Assembly (NCBI GenBank): GCA_045636025.1
Contig: JAZTWP010000091.1
Coordinates: 93,101 to 157,100, forward strand
Length of the DNA stretch: 64,000 bases
Direction: 5' to 3'
Source of the DNA: UBA1081 sp045636025
GTDB lineage: Bacteria; Bacillota; Clostridia; Oscillospirales; Acutalibacteraceae
In this document: piece by piece, positions 17,883-26,774 of the stretch
Layout: every line of letters starts with the position of its first letter
Position numbering within the stretch: the stretch's first letter is position 1
Program-made: the position numbers and the translations under genes
Notes under the pieces: generated by a model
What the model was told of the DNA's origin: nothing
Database searches by the model: none
What the model saw: the letters and a program-made list of their open reading frames with translations, nothing else

Positions 17883-18554
17883 TCAGAGTTCGTAAATGCC
17901 TGAATCAAGAACAACGATTTCTTTATTCCTGAATCTGAAGTATTTGTTTACAGGCTCATTGAATTCAATGTAATCAGATACATCAAGAGTGTTTATATCA
18001 ATTCTTCTGATTTCACATGATGCTTTATTGCAGACATAAAGACTGTCGTTATAGAATGATGCTGAAATCGGCATATTGAAAGCTGTGTTATCATCTCCGC
18101 CGATTCTCATAATGATTTTCTGGGCAGAAACAGAGTATCTTATAACAGCATTGCGCTGAGGCACAACGCACCAGATGCTGTTTCCGTCAAAGGCTGCATC
18201 TCTTGCAGGTGCATTATTGTAATATAAGTCACCCGTTTTTACGATTTTACCTTTTTCATCAAAGTGTCCCATTTCTCCCGTGGGATAAATCACAATGGTA
18301 TGATGATTAGGAAGTCTTACAGTATCGCAGGAGATAAAATCTCCGAGTCTGGAAGAAATCTTTTCATAAGCCATACCGAATTTATTGAGGAGATAAACAC
18401 TTTTTGTAACAGTTGTAATTTCTCCTGAATTTGCATCATAACTGAAAAATGATACTTTGCTTACACCGTCTTCATTTTTATCACTTTTTACGAAAATAAG
18501 TCCTGCTGAAAACGGAACAATATCAATAACATTCAGATTGAGAATTCTTTTCAT
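17883..18554 (-). CDS. Unknown protein translationally coupled to rex
   Basis: 223 residues with no signal peptide or membrane helix. The sequence is beta-rich with repeated strand-turn units: SFFSYDANSGEITTV, TGEMGHFDEKGKIVKTG, AAFDGNSIWCVVPQRNAVIRY, SFYNDSLYVCNKASCEIRRI; this looks like three to four blades of a YncE/NHL-type propeller, fewer than a closed ring needs. Its ATG overlaps the rex stop by one base (TGATG) and uses a GGAGG inside the rex coding end, so its translation is coupled to rex. No function is known to me. The linkage suggests a role in redox or metabolic sensing, which is inference. Confidence 0.7.
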   Translation of the reverse strand: MKRILNLNVIDIVPFSAGLIFVKSDKNEDGVSKVSFFSYDANSGEITTVTKSVYLLNKFGMAYEKISSRLGDFISCDTVRLPNHHTIVIYPTGEMGHFDEKGKIVKTGDLYYNNAPARDAAFDGNSIWCVVPQRNAVIRYSVSAQKIIMRIGGDDNTAFNMPISASFYNDSLYVCNKASCEIRRIDINTLDVSDYIEFNEPVNKYFRFRNKEIVVLDSGIYEL

Positions 18555-19195
18555 CAGACATCCTCCGAATTGGAAATGTTATAACAAAGCGTCATAAGAC
18601 TGTCATTAAGGTGAACGTTTTCGACCACGACATCAGGGTAATCATCATGTATATTATAATGACTGAAATTCCAGAATGCTTTTATATTGCATTCAATGAG
18701 TTTTGCAGTAACAGTTTCACCGGCATAAGAGGGGATACAAAGAATTGCCGCTGTGGGGTTGTATTCATCGCAGAAATCTTTAACTGTGTTAAAATTTCTG
18801 ATTCTGAATTTGTTTATTTCAATACCTTCAAGTTTTGAGTCGGAATCAAAAATGCCCACAAGCTCAAAGCCTTTTGTCTCAAAATTAAGATGCTGAGCAA
18901 TAGCTCTGCCGAGATTACCGGCACCCACAAGAATAATTCTGTGATTCTTTTCAACACCGATAATCTGACCTATATTTTTTCTTAATTCTTCAATGTTGTA
19001 TCCGTAACCCTGCTGACCGAAACCGCCGAAATGATTCAGGTCCTGTCTTATCTGAGAAGCGGTAAGACCCATTTTTTCGGCAAGATTCTTTGAAGATATC
19101 TTTTCAATACCTTCTTTCTGAAGTATGCCGAGAAAACGATAATAGCGGGGAAGTCTTGCAATGACAGACTTAGGGATTGAAGTATTGTTTTTCAT
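18554..19195 (-). CDS. rex: Redox-sensing transcriptional repressor Rex
   Basis: 213 residues. Residues 1-80 are a winged helix (IPKSVIARLPRYYRF, then VSA-type segment LAEKMGLTASQIRQDLNHFG with the recognition helix). From about 85, a Rossmann domain has LVGAGNLGRAIAQHL and the acidic VGIFDSD that binds NADH, and PTAAILCIPS. In the family, rising NADH/NAD releases Rex from fermentation and respiration promoters. No Rex-type dyad was seen directly before this gene. It lies just downstream of isocitrate dehydrogenase on the same strand (19-base gap) and upstream of the coupled unknown gene. Confidence 0.95.
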   Translation of the reverse strand: MKNNTSIPKSVIARLPRYYRFLGILQKEGIEKISSKNLAEKMGLTASQIRQDLNHFGGFGQQGYGYNIEELRKNIGQIIGVEKNHRIILVGAGNLGRAIAQHLNFETKGFELVGIFDSDSKLEGIEINKFRIRNFNTVKDFCDEYNPTAAILCIPSYAGETVTAKLIECNIKAFWNFSHYNIHDDYPDVVVENVHLNDSLMTLCYNISNSEDV

Positions 19196-19214
19196 AAAAC
19201 TGACCTTACTTTAA

Positions 19215-20378
19215 TTAAAGTGTGGCAACAGTATCCATAACGTACTGACCGAATTCGCGGCAAGTGCAACCGTTATCTCTGCCTGTGATAGTCATTTTCT
19301 TTTCTGTGAGCATACAGATATCAAGAGCCTTTTCAAGCTTGTCTGCTTCTGCCTGCTTGCCGATGTGTGAAAGGAGCATTACAGCAGCTCTGAGCATTGA
19401 ACAGGGATCTGCATACTGTGCTCTGCCTTCTTTTACCATTCTGGGAGCAGAACCGTGGATAGCTTCAAACATAGCGTACTTCTTACCGAGGTTAGCTGAA
19501 CCTGCAGTACCTACACCGCCCTGGAATTCAGCAGCTTCGTCTGTGATGATATCGCCGTAAAGGTTGGGGAGAATGAAAACCTTGAAATCAGTTCTTCTCT
19601 TGGGGTCGATGAGCTTAGCTGTTGTGATATCGATGTACCATTCGTCAGTTGTGATTTCAGGGTAATCTTTACCGACTTCTTTACAGAGGTTAAGGAACTT
19701 ACCGTCAGTTGTCTTGATAACGTTAGCTTTCTGAATGATAGAAACTCTGTCCTTCTTGTTATTTCTTGCATAGTCATAAGCGAGCTTTGCAATTCTCTGA
19801 CAGCCTTCTGTTGTTGTAACAACAAAGTCGATAGCAAGTTCGTCGTCAACATTTACACCCTTTGAACCTACTGCATAAGCACCTTCTGTGTTTTCACGGA
19901 AGAATGTCCAGTCGATGCCCTGTTCGGGAACCTTAACGGGACGAACGTTTGCAAAAAGGTCAAGAGCCTTACGCATAGCAACGTTTGCACTTTCGATGTT
20001 GGGAAGTCCGTCACCTGCCTGAGGAGTTGTTGTGGGGCCTTTGAGGATAACGTCACAAGCCTTGAGTTCTTCAAGAACATCATCGGGAATAGCTTTCATA
20101 TGAGCTACACGGTTTTCGATTGTAAGACCGTCAATATCCTTGAAAATGATTTTGCCTGCGTCAACATCGTCTTTAAGAAGATATTTAAGAACAGTTGCAG
20201 CTTCGTGTGTGATTGTTGGGCCGATGCCGTCACCACCGCAAACACCGATGATGATCTGTTCTTTATTTGCGAAGTCTGTAAATTCTTTTACTGACTTGAT
20301 TTTTTCGTTTCTGTCTGCCTGTTCTCTGATGAGAGCTTCAAATTTTTCAACGGCAGCTTTGATATTTGCTTCTGTCAT
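19215..20378 (-). CDS. icd: Isocitrate dehydrogenase (isocitrate/isopropylmalate dehydrogenase family)
   Basis: 387 residues from the ATG at 20378, which has AAAGGTGA at 6 bases; a GTG three codons upstream lies in the ribosome site. Family motifs: GVCGGDGIGPTITHEA at the N-terminus, FRENTEGAYAVGSKGV (substrate loop with Arg and Asn-Thr), IQKANVIKTTDG, LPNLYGDIITDEAAEFQGG (metal Asp pair) and AIHGSAPRM. It oxidises isocitrate to 2-oxoglutarate and CO2. Preference for NAD or NADP is not decided. The aconitase gene lies immediately upstream (80 bases), supporting isocitrate rather than isopropylmalate as substrate. rex follows downstream. Confidence 0.88.
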   Translation of the reverse strand: MTEANIKAAVEKFEALIREQADRNEKIKSVKEFTDFANKEQIIIGVCGGDGIGPTITHEAATVLKYLLKDDVDAGKIIFKDIDGLTIENRVAHMKAIPDDVLEELKACDVILKGPTTTPQAGDGLPNIESANVAMRKALDLFANVRPVKVPEQGIDWTFFRENTEGAYAVGSKGVNVDDELAIDFVVTTTEGCQRIAKLAYDYARNNKKDRVSIIQKANVIKTTDGKFLNLCKEVGKDYPEITTDEWYIDITTAKLIDPKRRTDFKVFILPNLYGDIITDEAAEFQGGVGTAGSANLGKKYAMFEAIHGSAPRMVKEGRAQYADPCSMLRAAVMLLSHIGKQAEADKLEKALDICMLTEKKMTITGRDNGCTCREFGQYVMDTVATL

Positions 20379-20412
20379 TTTAATCACCTTTTTTTGTAAT
20401 TATCTGTAATGT

Positions 20413-20440
20413 GCGGACCGATGTGGGAATCGGTCCCTAC
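20413..20440 (+). repeat. Dispersed intergenic palindromic repeat, copy 2
   Basis: CGGACCGATGTGGG followed by AATCGGTCCCTAC; the first 14 bases are identical to the copy at 8461-8490 (opposite strand) and the second arm differs at a few positions. CGGACCGAT and ATCGGTCC pair, so the copy forms a hairpin. It lies in the aconitase-isocitrate dehydrogenase gap. Confidence 0.75.
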
Positions 20441-20458
20441 GAAAGTTGCGATTTTAAG

Positions 20459-22393
20459 TTATTTCTGTGCGCCTGTGTAGTTAAGAAGACCACCGAATGT
20501 AAGCATATTCTTCTGTCTTTCAGAGAAACCACCTTCAAGAACGTACTCTTCGCCCTTTGTTTCGTTAACGAGAACAACATCTGAGTCGTTAAGGATAGCT
20601 GCCTTCACATCTTTGAGAGTAACTACATCAAACTTGTCGATCTTGTCATAATCCTCAGCATTCTTGAATGTGAGAGGAATAATACCTGAGTTGATAAGGT
20701 TTGCCTTGTGAAGTCTTGCGAATGACTTTGCAACAACAGCCTTGATGCCAAGGTAAAGAGGAACAAGTGCTGCGTGTTCTCTTGATGAACCCTGACCGTA
20801 GTTTGCACCGCCTACAATGATACCGCCGCCCATTGTCTTACAGTTTTCTGCGAAGTCTTCATCACACTGCTTGAAGCAGAACTGTGAAAGGTGAGGAACG
20901 TTTGAACGGTAGGGGAGAATCTTTGCGCCTGCGGGCATAATGTGGTCTGTTGTGATGTTGTCACCGACCTTGAGCATTACCTTTGTTGCAACTGAATCTG
21001 TGAGAGCTGTGCCGAGAGGAACGCTCTTGATGTTGGGACCATAGATAACGTCAACTGCGGATGCTGTGTTTTCACAAGCGGGAAGTTCAACCATATTATC
21101 GTTGATAAGGAACTTTTCGGGCATGGGGAATTCGGGCATATCACCGAGTGTTGTTGCGGGATTTGTAAGAACACCTGTTACAGCTGAAGCAGCAGCAACT
21201 TCGGGGCTTACAAGATAGATGCCTGCATCTGCAGTGCCGCTTCTGCCTTCAAAGTTTCTGTTGAATGTACGGAGTGAAACACCCTTTGAGTTGGGTGACT
21301 GACCCATACCGATACAAGGACCGCAAGCACTTTCAAGAATTCTTGCACCTGCTGCGATCATATCAGCAAGAGCACCGTTTTCTGCAAGCATTGTAAGAAC
21401 CTGCTTTGAACCGGGAGCGATTGAAAGGCTTACATTGGGATGAACTTTCTTGCCCTTGAGAATGTGAGCAACCTTCATCATATCCATAAGTGATGAGTTT
21501 GTACATGAACCGATACAAACCTGATCGATTGTGATTTCACCGATTTCGTCAACTGACTTTACGTTATCGGGCATATGAGGCATAGCAGCCATGGGAACAA
21601 GCTCTGAAAGGTTGATTTCGATAACCTTGTCGTAAACTGCATCTTCGTCAGCAACGAGCTCCATCCAGTCTTCTTCTCTGTCCTGAGCCTTGAGGAAAGC
21701 CTTAGTAACGTCGTCTGAGGGGAAAACTGATGTTGTTGCACCGAGTTCTGCACCCATGTTTGTGATTGTTGCTCTTTCGGGAACTGAAAGTGTAGCAACA
21801 CCTTCGCCTGTGTATTCGATGATTCTGCCTACACCGCCTTTAACGGAGAGGATTTCAAGAACCTTGAGGATAACGTCTTTAGCAGCAACCCAGGGTGAAA
21901 GCTTACCTGTAAGGTTGACTTTTACGATTTCGGGCATTGTGATGTAGTATGTACCGCCGCCCATTGCAACTGCAACGTCAAGACCGCCTGCACCCATAGC
22001 AAGCATACCTATACCGCCACCTGTGGGAGTGTGGCTGTCTGAACCGAGAAGAGTCTTGCCGGGCTTGCCGAATCTTTCAAGATGAACCTGATGACAGATA
22101 CCGTTGCCGGGACGTGAGAAACGGATGCCTCTCTTCTTTGCAACTGTCTGAATAAATCTGTGGTCATCAGCATTTTCAAAACCGTTCTGAAGTGTGTTGT
22201 GATCGATGTATGCAACTGAAAGCTCAGTTTTTACTCTTTCAATGCCCATAGCTTCAAACTGAAGATAAGCCATAGTGCCTGTTGCATCCTGTGTGAGAGT
22301 CTGATCAATACGAAGACCGATTTCGGTACCTTTGATCATTTCACCTTCAACAAGATGAGTTTTAATAAGTTTTTCTGCAATTGTATAACCCAT
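20459..22393 (-). CDS. acnA: Aconitate hydratase
   Basis: 644 residues from the ATG at 22393; an ATG four codons earlier overlaps the GGAGGAC ribosome site and is rejected. Iron-sulfur enzyme interconverting citrate and isocitrate. Fe4S4 ligands are visible as IGSCTNSS and ACGPCIGMG. Also seen are GSDSHTPTGGGIG and the swivel-domain loop GQGSSREHAALVP that carries the catalytic Ser-Arg. The length fits the shorter bacterial/archaeal group found in anaerobes, intermediate between leuC/leuD pairs and long AcnA. The symbol is approximate. It probably forms a transcript with isocitrate dehydrogenase. Confidence 0.92.
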   Translation of the reverse strand: MGYTIAEKLIKTHLVEGEMIKGTEIGLRIDQTLTQDATGTMAYLQFEAMGIERVKTELSVAYIDHNTLQNGFENADDHRFIQTVAKKRGIRFSRPGNGICHQVHLERFGKPGKTLLGSDSHTPTGGGIGMLAMGAGGLDVAVAMGGGTYYITMPEIVKVNLTGKLSPWVAAKDVILKVLEILSVKGGVGRIIEYTGEGVATLSVPERATITNMGAELGATTSVFPSDDVTKAFLKAQDREEDWMELVADEDAVYDKVIEINLSELVPMAAMPHMPDNVKSVDEIGEITIDQVCIGSCTNSSLMDMMKVAHILKGKKVHPNVSLSIAPGSKQVLTMLAENGALADMIAAGARILESACGPCIGMGQSPNSKGVSLRTFNRNFEGRSGTADAGIYLVSPEVAAASAVTGVLTNPATTLGDMPEFPMPEKFLINDNMVELPACENTASAVDVIYGPNIKSVPLGTALTDSVATKVMLKVGDNITTDHIMPAGAKILPYRSNVPHLSQFCFKQCDEDFAENCKTMGGGIIVGGANYGQGSSREHAALVPLYLGIKAVVAKSFARLHKANLINSGIIPLTFKNAEDYDKIDKFDVVTLKDVKAAILNDSDVVLVNETKGEEYVLEGGFSERQKNMLTFGGLLNYTGAQK

Positions 22394-22522
22394 AATGTCC
22401 TCCATTTATAAATATACATTAAAATACATTATATATAATACAATTTTGAAGTTTTGATGTCAAGTATCAGAAGTGTTTTAAGTCTGATTTATTATTATTT
22501 TTTTATAAAATATTATATTTTG

Positions 22523-22551
22523 TTGATTTTTTTTGTACTGAGTGGTATCAT
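22523..22551 (+). promoter_or_regulatory. Likely promoter of the M20 peptidase gene
   Basis: TTGATT at 22523-22528 and TATCAT at 22546-22551, 17-base spacer, 33 bases before the start. Confidence 0.55.
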
Positions 22552-22584
22552 ATCATTTATAAAACAAAAGGAGCTGTTTTTATT

Positions 22585-24060
22585 ATGGATAAAAAAATAA
22601 AAGCCGGTATTGCTGTTGCTGCTGTAGGCTCTGCAGTTGCTGCCAATCTTATAAAAGCAAAAAAATTCACTCCTCCTGCCAAGGAATGTACACCTTTTCC
22701 CGAAGAGCGTATTGATGTTGAAAGATATACAAAAAATCTTTCAGATTCAATTAAAATAAAAACTATTTCAAACGTTGACGAAGATAAAGTTGATTGGGAT
22801 GCATTTGATGCTCTTCACAATCTTTTTGAAGAGAGATATCCTCTCATTCATAAGTCTCTCAAAAAGGAAATTGTTGGTAAAGCAAGTCTTCTCTATACAT
22901 GGGAAGGTAAAAATCCCGACCTTGAACCAATCGCACTTCTCGGTCATCAGGACGTTGTTCCTGTTTCAGCGGGTACAGAGCAGGATTGGGAACATGACCC
23001 CTTCAGCGGTGATGTTGCAGACGGTTATGTCTGGGGCAGAGGCGCAGTTGATATGAAAAATCACGTTGTTGCTGTACTTGAATCAGTTGAAACACTTCTG
23101 GAAGACGGTTTTCAGCCTGAAAGAACAGTTTATCTCTGCTTCGGTCACAATGAAGAAGTTGTTGCATCTCCCAACAACGGTGCAAAGAAGATTTCTGCAC
23201 TTCTTGAGAGCCGTGGTGTAAGACTTGACAGCGTACTCGACGAAGGTGGCGCAATTCTTCCCATAAAAGTTCCCGGTATTATTAATAAGAATCTCGCAGG
23301 TATCGGTATTGCAGAAAAGGGTTACTGTGATTATCAGATCAGTATTTCTGCAAAGGGCGGTCATTCTTCAACACCTCCCAAACATACTGCACTCGGTCAG
23401 ATGGCTGATGTTATCAAAGATATTGAAAATAATCAGTTTCCTTCAGAAATCACACCTGTAGTTGACGGAATTCTTGACAGAGTAGGCAGAAATACATCTT
23501 TCCTTGCAAGAAATATTCTTTGCAATATCAAGTGTCTCAAGCCTGCGCTTAAGGTTGTTATGTCAAATATTCCTGCTGCAGCTTCTTTTGTAAGAACAAC
23601 AACCGCGGTTACAATGGCACAGGGCAGCCCTCAGGCTAATGTTCTTCCTCAGAAGGCTACAATTGCTGTTAACTTCAGAATTATGCCCGGTATGACTATT
23701 GCAGATGTCAAGACTCATCTTCAGAAAGTTATAAAGAATAAGAATGTCGAAATTGAACTTCTCGGTGGTCAGGAGCCTTCTAATGTTTCTCCCACAGATT
23801 CAAGAGCTTTCAAAGCTATAGAAGATATCTGTTACAGAATGAACAATAATAACGTTGCAGCACCCTACCTTGTTATGGGCGGTACTGATGCAAGAAATTA
23901 TCAGAACATCTGTGATAATGTATACAGATATTCACCATTCCTTCTTCCCACAAACCTTCTTACAACCACACACGGCACAAATGAAAGAATCGAAACAGCA
24001 TCTTTCCCTGATGCGCTTGCATTCTTTAAGAGATATATCAAAACTCTTGCATCCTGCTGA
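22585..24060 (+). CDS. M20-family zinc metallopeptidase (carboxypeptidase PM20D1-like)
   Basis: 491 residues. A short hydrophobic N-terminus (GIAVAAVGSAVAANLI, residues 8-23) could be a membrane anchor. Metal ligands and catalytic residues in order: LLGHQDVVPV (His and Asp), WGRGAVDMKNH (bridging Asp), CFGHNEEV (catalytic Glu-Glu), and a C-terminal TTHGTNERI (His). The dimerisation/lid domain at about 240-370 includes GGHSSTPPKHTALGQ. The family removes residues from dipeptides or N-acyl amino acids. AGGAGCTG precedes the ATG. It is a single gene with its own promoter and terminator. Exact substrate unknown. Confidence 0.9.
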   Translation: MDKKIKAGIAVAAVGSAVAANLIKAKKFTPPAKECTPFPEERIDVERYTKNLSDSIKIKTISNVDEDKVDWDAFDALHNLFEERYPLIHKSLKKEIVGKASLLYTWEGKNPDLEPIALLGHQDVVPVSAGTEQDWEHDPFSGDVADGYVWGRGAVDMKNHVVAVLESVETLLEDGFQPERTVYLCFGHNEEVVASPNNGAKKISALLESRGVRLDSVLDEGGAILPIKVPGIINKNLAGIGIAEKGYCDYQISISAKGGHSSTPPKHTALGQMADVIKDIENNQFPSEITPVVDGILDRVGRNTSFLARNILCNIKCLKPALKVVMSNIPAAASFVRTTTAVTMAQGSPQANVLPQKATIAVNFRIMPGMTIADVKTHLQKVIKNKNVEIELLGGQEPSNVSPTDSRAFKAIEDICYRMNNNNVAAPYLVMGGTDARNYQNICDNVYRYSPFLLPTNLLTTTHGTNERIETASFPDALAFFKRYIKTLASC

Positions 24061-24072
24061 TAAAAAAATAAG

Positions 24073-24100
24073 CCCTCTGATTTTTACATCAGAGGGTAAT
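24073..24100. terminator. Terminator between M20 peptidase and convergent gene
   Basis: CCCTCTGAT (24073-24081) pairs with ATCAGAGGG (24088-24096), followed by AATTTTTA. Confidence 0.8.
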
Positions 24101-24102
24101 TT

Positions 24103-24945
24103 TTATTCTGTGATATTCAGCTTTGTCAGCTTTGTAAAGCGGTCGATTTCATAGGGTGGAACAAGTATTTCATAGTCACCGTCATAGTTGCTTATTCTTA
24201 TACTGTAATAATACTTGAGTGCAACCGCTCCGTGTTTATTCATACTCATTCTGTATTTCTTATATTTTTTTGAATGTATGCTATCTTCCTTATTCCAGTA
24301 TTCAAGCATTGTTTTTCTGTTTATTCTTGTTATTTCAGTTATATCATTGATGTTTATTGTAAAAACCATCGAGCAATCGGAAATATACAGCTTTTCATTG
24401 TCTGCATAGGTGTACATTTCAAGAGGTACAAACTCGTAAGCGTTTGCCGTTACAGCTTTATCTTTTATTATTCTATATTCAAAGCATAAAACATCTGTTT
24501 CAGATGCATCATCGGGAATACCGAGAATAAATTTAGCTCTTTTTGCGGCAGCATCTGCTTTTTGAGTAAAGCTTGCAAACTCATCACTCTTAAGATATTT
24601 TTTCTTTTTTGTGTTTTCAATAACCTGAATCAGTATTCCCATAGCAAGCGAAGCGATGCAGATTATAAAAACAATGGGAAGTTTTTTTACTGCCTCAAAA
24701 AACGGAACGTCAGCCTTGATGAACCCGCCAAGTATACCCATTCCTGCTATGTAGCAGATGATTTTCAGAATAATAAAAATAACGGGAATTCGCATCTTTT
24801 TTGGATGGTCAGAGGCTTCATTCTGAAGTGCATCAATTTCCGCCTGATTGGCAGCACTTAAGGTGTTTGTAATAAACAACTCACCATCGGGCGACAATCT
24901 GTCATCAGATGTTTCAGCCGTATTGAATGCAAAAATGTTTTTCAT
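24103..24945 (-). CDS. Unknown protein with two membrane segments
   Basis: 280 residues. An N-terminal soluble part contains DDRLSPDGELFI and NQAEIDALQNEASDHPKK. Two transmembrane helices follow at about 53-75 (VIFIILKIICYIAGMGILGG) and 87-110 (LPIVFIICIASLAMGILIQVI). After a basic KKKKYLKSD turn, about 160 residues form a cytosolic domain with beta hairpins ending YEILVPPYEIDRFTKL. A similar layout is seen in proteins carrying PH-like domains, but I cannot assign a family. AAGGGGTTAG precedes the ATG. It is a single gene, convergent with the peptidase. Function unknown. Confidence 0.7.
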   Translation of the reverse strand: MKNIFAFNTAETSDDRLSPDGELFITNTLSAANQAEIDALQNEASDHPKKMRIPVIFIILKIICYIAGMGILGGFIKADVPFFEAVKKLPIVFIICIASLAMGILIQVIENTKKKKYLKSDEFASFTQKADAAAKRAKFILGIPDDASETDVLCFEYRIIKDKAVTANAYEFVPLEMYTYADNEKLYISDCSMVFTININDITEITRINRKTMLEYWNKEDSIHSKKYKKYRMSMNKHGAVALKYYYSIRISNYDGDYEILVPPYEIDRFTKLTKLNITE

Positions 24946-25031
24946 AAATACTAACCCCTTGTTTTATTATAAATTCAGCAGTAAAAATGTCAATATGATT
25001 TAATAATTCTGTATTAAATTTATTTTTGTAC

Positions 25032-25060
25032 TTGCAAAATGGATTTTTGTATGATATTAT
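25032..25060 (+). promoter_or_regulatory. Promoter of the 47-residue protein gene
   Basis: TTGCAA at 25032-25037 and TATTAT at 25055-25060 with a 17-base spacer, 40 bases before the small gene. Confidence 0.65.
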
Positions 25061-25099
25061 TTATATGAAAGCAGACAGATTTTGAAAAGAGGTGTAATT

Positions 25100-25243
25100 A
25101 TGGATATCAGCACAATCATCGTAACACTTGACTATCTCCTCAGAATGGCTATGGATATGCTTGATAAGATTATGAAAACTCTCGGTATTTCAATGCCTAC
25201 AGAAACAACAACAGAAGAAGAAACAACTACTGTTGTTGAATAA
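25100..25243 (+). CDS. 47-residue protein with Thr/Glu tail
   Basis: Short gene with a full set of signals: promoter at 25032-25060, AAAGAGGTG 6 bases before the ATG, and a terminator 20 bases after the stop. Residues 1-31 (MDISTIIVTLDYLLRMAMDM and onward to LGISM) form an amphipathic to hydrophobic helix rich in Met and Leu; residues 34-47 are TETTTEEETTTVVE. The tail resembles that of the 455-residue membrane protein at 3730-5097 and other surface proteins of this group. It could be a small membrane-associated peptide. No family recognised. Confidence 0.7.
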   Translation: MDISTIIVTLDYLLRMAMDMLDKIMKTLGISMPTETTTEEETTTVVE

Positions 25244-25262
25244 TTGTTTTTATAAAAAAATT

Positions 25263-25299
25263 AAGCAGTTGCTTTTTGTTGAGCAACTGCTGTTTTTTT
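25263..25299. terminator. Bidirectional terminator
   Basis: AGCAGTTGC and GCAACTGCT form a 9-bp stem with a T-rich loop, followed by GTTTTTTT; it separates the small gene from the convergent transporter gene. Confidence 0.8.
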
Positions 25300-25315
25300 A
25301 TGTTGTGATTTATTG

Positions 25316-26614
25316 TTAAACAATTGCAAGCGCCATAAGTGATGCAGCAAGTGACGGAATTGCAACGGCTGAGCCGTATTTTGTGAATCTTGCAAAGTTC
25401 ATTCTTACGTTGCTTGTTTTGAGAAGACTTGTCCACATAATGCCTGCAAGTGCACCTAGAGGAGTGAAGAATGCACCTAAATTTGAACCAATGATTGAAG
25501 CATAAAGTGCCTGTGTATATGAAGCAGAATCTGCAAAACTTGTTATTGAAGAATACAGCACACTCATAGGAATATTATTAATGAGATTTGCAGCAAGGAA
25601 TGAGGTGGCACCGAAATTGAGTACGGTATTTCCCTTTGTGAGAGTACCTGAAATCAACTCTGTAATGCCTGAATTCTGAAGAGCCAGCACGATAACAAAC
25701 ATTGATAAAACAAAGGGAATGGTTTCAACAGGTGCACGTTTTACGCTTGATGAAAGCACAGAAAATCCTGCCTTTCTGATAGCAAAATAGATGCCTGAAA
25801 CTATGAAAAGGCTTACACAGAATCCTGCTGAAATTATCCACATGGGAAGCTGAATATAAGATGAAATTACCATCATAATGATACTGCCTGCAAGGTGAAT
25901 AAGACCGATTATAACAGCAGGTTTATCACTTAAAGTTTCATTATTTGCTTCACCGTTTATGGGCTGGAGAAGTCTTTTTCTGAAGATGAGGAAAAGAAGA
26001 ATAAATGAAACAATTCCGCAGGAAAGAGTGGGAATTGCCATTTTGAGAGTATAATCTGCAAATGTGGCACCTGCGTTTGTTGCAAGGTAAATATTTGTGG
26101 GATTGCCGATGATCAGAATCATACTCCAAGTGTTTGCTGCAATAAATTCGCTTACAAGGTATGGAATAGGATCGATTTTTGCATTTTTTGCAAAGTAACA
26201 GATAAACGGTGTGAATGTAAGGACAATAATGTCATTAGAAGTGAAAATTGTAAGTACTGAAACTGTTACGTATAAGTAAAAGAAAAGTGCTGTCTGGTTT
26301 TTACCTGCTTTGCTGAGTACTTTACCTGCAAGATATCTGAAGAATCCTACACAGTCAAGATATATCGAAATAAGAGTCATTGAAATGAAAAGAATAAGAA
26401 TTTTAAGAGGGTTTACAGCACTGTCAGAAGTGAATGATTCAATAATATTTCTTAATGAAACATTACCTGTCAGAATCATTGCAACAGCACCTATCAGAGG
26501 CACTATCCAGAATATACTGACTTGAGTGTTTTTTATCTGAACAGACGGTTTGAAAAAAGCAACCGCCATAAGAAGTATGCAAGTTAATGCAGCAATAATC
26601 AGTACTGTAATCAT
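25316..26614 (-). CDS. ArsB/CitM-type ion transporter
   Basis: 432 residues with about eleven hydrophobic segments. It has the pattern of the ion-transporter superfamily (ArsB, NhaD, SLC13): two repeats, each with a re-entrant loop, here FTSNDIIVLTFTPFI and the matching second-half loop LINNIPMSVLYSSI, as well as IGNPTNIYLATNAG and GSNLGAFFTPLGALAGIMW. The paired G-N-P-T-N and G-S-N-L-G motifs are typical of arsenite/anion permeases. No ars operon genes are adjacent, so arsenite is not assured and an organic-anion or sodium/proton role is equally possible. The gene has its own consensus promoter. Confidence 0.85.
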   Translation of the reverse strand: MITVLIIAALTCILLMAVAFFKPSVQIKNTQVSIFWIVPLIGAVAMILTGNVSLRNIIESFTSDSAVNPLKILILFISMTLISIYLDCVGFFRYLAGKVLSKAGKNQTALFFYLYVTVSVLTIFTSNDIIVLTFTPFICYFAKNAKIDPIPYLVSEFIAANTWSMILIIGNPTNIYLATNAGATFADYTLKMAIPTLSCGIVSFILLFLIFRKRLLQPINGEANNETLSDKPAVIIGLIHLAGSIIMMVISSYIQLPMWIISAGFCVSLFIVSGIYFAIRKAGFSVLSSSVKRAPVETIPFVLSMFVIVLALQNSGITELISGTLTKGNTVLNFGATSFLAANLINNIPMSVLYSSITSFADSASYTQALYASIIGSNLGAFFTPLGALAGIMWTSLLKTSNVRMNFARFTKYGSAVAIPSLAASLMALAIV

Positions 26615-26642
26615 AATTCACTCTCCGTTTCAAACTTTTGAA

Positions 26643-26671
26643 ATTATAACACCGTAAAATGCGAAATTCAA
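26643..26671 (-). promoter_or_regulatory. Promoter of the ion transporter gene
   Basis: On the minus strand TTGAAT (26671-26666) and TATAAT (26648-26643) with a 17-base spacer, 28 bases before the start. Confidence 0.75.
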
Positions 26672-26731
26672 TTGACAAAACAAACAATGAGAAATAATGC
26701 ATTTGATGCTGCTCAATGCAAAATTCACAAT

Positions 26732-26758
26732 AAAAAAGACGGCTTATAAAAACCGTCT
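26732..26758 (-). terminator. Terminator of the phosphoesterase gene
   Basis: AGACGG (26737-26742) pairs with CCGTCT (26753-26758); on the minus strand the stem is followed by TTTTTT. Confidence 0.7.
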
Positions 26759-26774
26759 CAGACATAATCAATTA

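Noticed and set aside
25316..26614. Arsenite efflux operon
   Set aside because: No arsR, arsA or arsC neighbour is present; the transporter belongs to a broad ion-transporter superfamily.
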